Positions 60,647-64,000 of a stretch of DNA of 64,000 nt are shown here, piece after piece. Location: NCBI RefSeq assembly GCF_024649945.1, contig NZ_JANKMS010000005.1, positions 186,001 through 250,000 on the forward strand, read 5' to 3'. Within the stretch, counting starts at the first letter, position 1, and each line of letters begins with the position of its first letter. Position numbers and translations under genes: made by a program. The notes under the pieces are model-generated. The model did no database searches. It was not told where the DNA came from and saw nothing but the letters and a program-made list of their open reading frames with translations. The stretch is from Flavobacterium panacis. GTDB lineage: Bacteria > Bacteroidota > Bacteroidia > Flavobacteriales > Flavobacteriaceae.

Positions 60647-62189
60647 AAAAGAAATAGGTAAAATATTTAAAGACAAATTAGAGCTTTTGGACAAAAGTCC
60701 GAGCAATAATGTATGGACTTCAATTGAAAGCGATTTAAACAAGAAAAGAAAAAGACGTCTTTTGTTCTGGCTTATTCCCAGTATATTACTAATAGGACTT
60801 GCTACTTCTGTATTCTTTTTAGAATTAAAACAAAATGAAGATAAACCATTGCATTTTGAAAAAAACAAAACCGTTACCGAGCAATCAAATACAATAAATG
60901 ACAAGCAACAGTCTTTGGAAATTAAAAACGAGACATCGCAAGATTCTGTAAATAAGATTATTTCAACAAATAAGTCAATTGCAAAAAAAACAATTGGGAA
61001 CTCAACTGAAACCAAAACAACAATTAAAAAAAGCAGAACCGAAAAACTAATCAAACAATCTTCAAAATTAGTAGCCACAACAGACGAATATGAAGAATAT
61101 GAAGTGGTAAAAAAATATAAAGTAATCATTAGAAAAAATAAAACCGTAACAACTTCTAAAAAGCCTAATCATTCTTCAGAAAAACCAGAGAATGCTTCAA
61201 AAAAAGCAAATAATATTACTAAAAAAACATCTGTAATTTCTAAAAAATCAAGTACTAAAACGGGAATTAAAAACCCAAAAAAGAACATTTCAAAAACCAA
61301 AAATAAGAAATCGACTATTCAAAAAAGACAGGATGATTCTGTTATTTTTAAACAAAACGAGCCGATTAAAACTGAGAATTCAGAAAATAACAAACCCAAA
61401 ACAGAGAGAGAAATTTTAGAAGATTCAGAAAATCCTAAAACAATTAAACAAGACAGCATAATTGCTAAACAGGAGAAAAAAACAACTCCTAAAAGAGAAT
61501 ATATTAAAAGAGAATATCCGGAACAAACAAAGGAAAATGAACCTGAATATTCCGTTTCAGTTTTCTATGGGCCAGCTATTTTTGGCTCCTTTTCAGGGAA
61601 ATCAACGATAAATGAGTCTTTTGATGATGTTTCAAAAAGCCATCCTATAACTTCTCATTACGGATTTTACTTCAAAACTATGTACGGAAAATATGGTTTC
61701 AAGGCAGGATTTTCTAAAATAAATTTAAAAATATCCAATCATTTGAACAGCCAATCTCCTATCAATTACGAGAATATGGTTTTGAGCAATAATGATATTT
61801 ATAATGTTATGGCAAATGATGAAGATATTCGATTAGTCCAAAAAATATCCTATTATGAAATTCCTTTAGAATTCAATTATGCAATTAAGAAAGATGAAAC
61901 TCCATACGGAATTGAAGCTTTTAGCGGATTCAGTGTTCTGATCTCAGATGCAAATCAACTTTATCTTTCTTCAAATAATTTGAAAAACGAAGCAATTGGT
62001 TCTACTGAGAATTTAAATAAAATGAATTTATCATTAAATTTAGGAATGGGATTCTTTTATAAATTAAATGACAAATTCCAATTAGATTTTAATCCAATTC
62101 TTAAATATTATCTAACCCCTTTTAAAGATTACAGTTCACTAAAACCCTATAGTTTCTCGATTCAATCTGGGGTAACATATAAATTTTAA
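60636..62189 (+). CDS. Probable anti-sigma-like protein with membrane helix, long linker and C-terminal barrel
   Basis: 517 residues. A short cytosolic N-terminus (1-45, IGKIFKDKLELLDKSPSNNVW) is followed by a basic stretch and one membrane helix (about 46-62, FWLIPSILLIGLATSVF). A very Lys/Ser/Thr/Asn-rich linker of about 230 residues follows, then a C-terminal domain (about 300-517) with PorT/OmpA-like beta-strands ending SIQSGVTYKF. The layout suggests one protein anchored in the inner membrane by the helix and in the outer membrane by the barrel. Its gene overlaps the ECF sigma gene by 11 bases, so anti-sigma function is likely but inferred. The linker is low-complexity. Confidence 0.75.
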   Translation: MENRKEIGKIFKDKLELLDKSPSNNVWTSIESDLNKKRKRRLLFWLIPSILLIGLATSVFFLELKQNEDKPLHFEKNKTVTEQSNTINDKQQSLEIKNETSQDSVNKIISTNKSIAKKTIGNSTETKTTIKKSRTEKLIKQSSKLVATTDEYEEYEVVKKYKVIIRKNKTVTTSKKPNHSSEKPENASKKANNITKKTSVISKKSSTKTGIKNPKKNISKTKNKKSTIQKRQDDSVIFKQNEPIKTENSENNKPKTEREILEDSENPKTIKQDSIIAKQEKKTTPKREYIKREYPEQTKENEPEYSVSVFYGPAIFGSFSGKSTINESFDDVSKSHPITSHYGFYFKTMYGKYGFKAGFSKINLKISNHLNSQSPINYENMVLSNNDIYNVMANDEDIRLVQKISYYEIPLEFNYAIKKDETPYGIEAFSGFSVLISDANQLYLSSNNLKNEAIGSTENLNKMNLSLNLGMGFFYKLNDKFQLDFNPILKYYLTPFKDYSSLKPYSFSIQSGVTYKF

Positions 62190-62258
62190 AAAAAATAATT
62201 ATTTTTTGTAACTTTTTCGATACTCCTTACGTATAACCATTTGTACACTTTAAAAAAT

Positions 62259-62264
62259 AGGGAG
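62259..62264 (+). promoter_or_regulatory. Shine-Dalgarno-like AGGGAG before rpoD
   Basis: AGGGAG lies seven bases before the rpoD ATG. Bacteroidota seldom use Shine-Dalgarno sequences, and no other start in this window shows one so clearly. Confidence 0.5.
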
Positions 62265-62271
62265 ACACAAC

Positions 62272-63135
62272 ATGAGACAACTTAAAATCACCAAGCAGGT
62301 AACTAATCGTGAAACTGCATCGTTAGATAAATATCTACAAGAAATTGGAAAAGTTGACCTAATTACCGCTGATGAAGAGGTAGAATTAGCACAAAGAATA
62401 AAGGCTGGTGATCAAAGAGCTTTAGAAAAACTAACAAAAGCCAACCTACGTTTCGTAGTATCTGTGGCTAAACAATATCAAAATCAAGGATTAACTCTTC
62501 CGGATTTAATTAATGAAGGAAACTTAGGTTTAATTAAAGCAGCACAACGTTTTGATGAAACTCGTGGTTTCAAATTCATTTCTTACGCTGTATGGTGGAT
62601 TCGTCAATCGATTCTTCAAGCATTAGCTGAACAATCTCGTATTGTACGTTTACCATTAAACAAAATTGGTTCTATCAATAAAATCAACAAAATGTATGCG
62701 TTATTAGAGCAATCTAACGAGCGTCCGCCTTCTGCTGAAGAAATTGCAAAAGAACTTGATATGACTGTTAACGACGTAAAAGAGTCTATGAAAAACTCTG
62801 GACGTCACCTATCTATGGATGCTCCACTTGTTGAAGGAGAAGATTCTAACCTTTATGACGTATTACGTTCTGGCGAATCTCCAAATCCAGATAGAGAATT
62901 AATTCACGAATCTCTTCGTACTGAAATCGAACGTTCTTTAGAAACATTAACTCCAAGAGAGGCAGATGTTGTACGTTTGTATTTTGGACTTGGCGACCAA
63001 CACCCAATGACTCTTGAAGAAATTGGTGAAACTTTCGACCTAACTCGTGAGCGTGTTCGTCAGATTAAAGAAAAAGCAATCCGTCGATTGAAACACACTT
63101 CTAGAAGTAAAATCCTTAAAACTTACTTAGGATAA
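62272..63135 (+). CDS. rpoD: Primary RNA polymerase sigma factor (RpoD/SigA)
   Basis: 287 residues. The Bacteroidota primary sigma factor lacks region 1.1 and begins directly with region 1.2 ([27 protein letters not shown], split after DLI). Region 2 has [17 protein letters not shown] and [19 protein letters not shown]. Region 3 has [15 protein letters not shown]. Region 4 has [45 protein letters not shown] (split after ETFDL). It directs housekeeping transcription from TAnnTTTG-type promoters, several of which lie in this window. A Shine-Dalgarno-like AGGGAG precedes its ATG, and a terminator hairpin follows at 63275. Confidence 0.97.
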   Translation: MRQLKITKQVTNRETASLDKYLQEIGKVDLITADEEVELAQRIKAGDQRALEKLTKANLRFVVSVAKQYQNQGLTLPDLINEGNLGLIKAAQRFDETRGFKFISYAVWWIRQSILQALAEQSRIVRLPLNKIGSINKINKMYALLEQSNERPPSAEEIAKELDMTVNDVKESMKNSGRHLSMDAPLVEGEDSNLYDVLRSGESPNPDRELIHESLRTEIERSLETLTPREADVVRLYFGLGDQHPMTLEEIGETFDLTRERVRQIKEKAIRRLKHTSRSKILKTYLG

Positions 63136-63274
63136 CAATATTAAATTTCAAATTTTTAATCCCGAAACTTCGGGACCAAATTCCAAGTAACAATTGGAAT
63201 TTGGTAATTTTAAAATTGGAATTTTACCCCAAACAACAGTTTGATTGACTGTTCGTTTTTTGATTGATGATTGA

Positions 63275-63308
63275 AACTCCGGCTGATTACCGGAGTTTTT
63301 TATTTTTT
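63275..63308 (+). terminator. Terminator of rpoD
   Basis: AAACTCCGG at 63276-63284 pairs with CCGGAGTTT at 63291-63299 around CTGATT, followed by a T-rich run. Confidence 0.85.
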
Positions 63309-63327
63309 AGCCTAAAGAGTTTTCTAT

Positions 63328-63486
63328 CGCAAAGAGCGCAAAGAATTACGCTAAGTTCTCAATCTAAGAAAAAATGCTCGCAAAGTCGCAGAGTCGCAAA
63401 GTTTATTACTCTTTGCGACTCTGCGACTTTGCGAGATTCTTTAAAAAAACTTTGTGTGCTTTGCGTAATTCTTTGCGCTCTTTGCG
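63328..63486. repeat. Large nested perfect inverted repeat
   Basis: The outer arms (63328-63351 and 63463-63486) are perfectly complementary over 24 bases, and the inner arms (63377-63401 and 63411-63435) over 25 bases around a 9-base loop. The arms are built from CGCAAAG, GTCGCAGAG and related units. I recall similar CGCAAAG/CTTTGCG intergenic repeats in other Bacteroidota. Confidence 0.85.
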
Positions 63487-63515
63487 GTTAAATTTCAATC
63501 CCAGTTAAAAAAAAT

Positions 63516-63523
63516 TATCTTTG
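63516..63523 (+). promoter_or_regulatory. Candidate -7 promoter element for rpe
   Basis: TATCTTTG lies 24 bases upstream of the rpe ATG. Confidence 0.5.
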
Positions 63524-63547
63524 TAAAAAAACAACACACACTACACA

Positions 63548-64000
63548 ATGAAAAATACATTTATTGCTCCTTCTGTTCTTGCTGCAGATTTTGCTAACCT
63601 ACAGCGCGATGTTGAAATGATTAATAACAGCCAAGCTGATTGGTTTCATATCGATATTATGGATGGAGTTTTTGTACCGAATATCTCTTTTGGAATGCCG
63701 GTTTTAGAAGCTATTTCAAAACATGCAAAAAAATATATCGATGTACATTTAATGATTATCGATCCAGATCGTTACATCAAAACTTTTGCTGATCTTGGCG
63801 CAAATGGACTAACGGTACACTATGAAGCTTGTACACACTTACAAAGAACACTTCAAGCAATAAAAGCTGAAGGAATGAAAGCTGGCGTTGCTATGAATCC
63901 GCATACTAATGTTGATTTATTAGAAGATGTTATCAATGACATTGATGTTGTTTGCATTATGAGCGTAAATCCAGGATTTGGCGGTCAATCATTTATCGAA
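63548..64000 (+). CDS. rpe: Ribulose-phosphate 3-epimerase, C-terminus cut by window edge
   Basis: The visible 151 residues cover the first two thirds of a family that is usually about 220 residues. It interconverts ribulose 5-phosphate and xylulose 5-phosphate in the pentose phosphate pathway. Motifs are IAPSVLAADFANL (about 5-17), FHIDIMDGVFVPNISFG (metal-binding His and Asp, about 34-50), DVHLMI, GLTVHYEA and MSVNPGFGGQSFIE at the cut edge. The frame is still open at base 64000. A -7 motif lies shortly upstream of the ATG. Confidence 0.96.
   Translation, partial: MKNTFIAPSVLAADFANLQRDVEMINNSQADWFHIDIMDGVFVPNISFGMPVLEAISKHAKKYIDVHLMIIDPDRYIKTFADLGANGLTVHYEACTHLQRTLQAIKAEGMKAGVAMNPHTNVDLLEDVINDIDVVCIMSVNPGFGGQSFIE

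Larger units (their letters stand above)
63136..63547. other. Gene-free stretch after rpoD, filled with inverted repeats
   Basis: The 412 bases between rpoD and rpe hold a TCCCGAA/TTCGGGA hairpin near 63160, CCAAATTCCAA/TTGGAATTTGG (63176-63204), the rpoD terminator, a large nested inverted repeat (63328-63486) and the rpe -7 element. An open frame across the repeat (63264-63491) is an artefact of the repeat. Confidence 0.75.

Noticed and set aside
63264..63491. A 75-codon open frame on the plus strand after rpoD
   Set aside because: It lies across the nested inverted repeat and reads as repeated Ser/Arg/Leu words; it has no homologous look and no start context.

Overview
The window looks like a chromosomal segment of a Flavobacterium-type member of Bacteroidota. 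The base composition is low in GC. Start-site regions repeatedly carry the Bacteroidota -7 promoter motif TAnnTTTG and almost never a Shine-Dalgarno sequence. Family markers point the same way: GLPGLI, DUF5686, DUF4249, PorT, TamL, XrtF, 2TM and HYC_CC_PP proteins, SusC-like receptors, and a 287-residue primary sigma factor. No tRNA, rRNA, CRISPR array, insertion sequence or prophage was seen.

Layout. 1-4144 (minus): a GLPGLI protein, an outer-membrane beta-barrel protein and a truncated secreted protein. 4360-9063: a secreted protein and deoxynucleoside kinase face a membrane pyrophosphatase and a soluble pyrophosphatase. 9210-13654 (minus): a DapF-like protein lacking both catalytic cysteines, a DUF5686 protein and PdhB. 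14157-19087: electron transfer flavoprotein, a bifunctional nuclease family protein, thymidylate synthase, a glycogen-binding-domain protein, a 2TM protein and dihydrofolate reductase. 19668-26541: MenG/UbiE, the type IX secretion protein PorT, an rRNA/tRNA methyltransferase, TamL, class II aldolase and AccD. 28756-36027: PurH, then the rod-shape cluster mreB-mreC-mreD-mrdA-rodA. 36197-40968 (minus): a DedA protein, a cysteine-rich probable metal locus and the exosortase pair XrtF plus partner. 41039-45923: a free methionine sulfoxide reductase, two YwqK-repeat paralogues, rpsO and pnp. 46001-48145: a fatty acid desaturase divergent from a regulator. 48379-58547: a tightly packed outer-membrane operon (secreted protein, STN-domain TonB receptor, DUF4249 lipoprotein, macroglobulin/plug protein), a duplication scar, an orphan gene, a LytTR two-component system and a small membrane protein preceded by a LytTR-like direct repeat. 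58713-62189: an Lcl-domain lipoprotein, then an ECF sigma factor overlapping a gene for a protein that may span both membranes. 62272-64000: rpoD, a large nested inverted repeat and the start of rpe.

How it fits together. Most of the window is core metabolism and envelope biogenesis. The best candidates for less-described biology are: the receptor/DUF4249/macroglobulin operon with its tandem-duplication remnant; the ECF sigma factor with a one-TM-plus-barrel partner; the three-gene cluster in which every protein carries adjacent cysteines; the DapF paralogue with Ser at both catalytic Cys positions; and the LytTR-type direct repeat in front of the 83-residue membrane protein. All functional statements come from reading the sequence and from recalled family knowledge; no database search was run.
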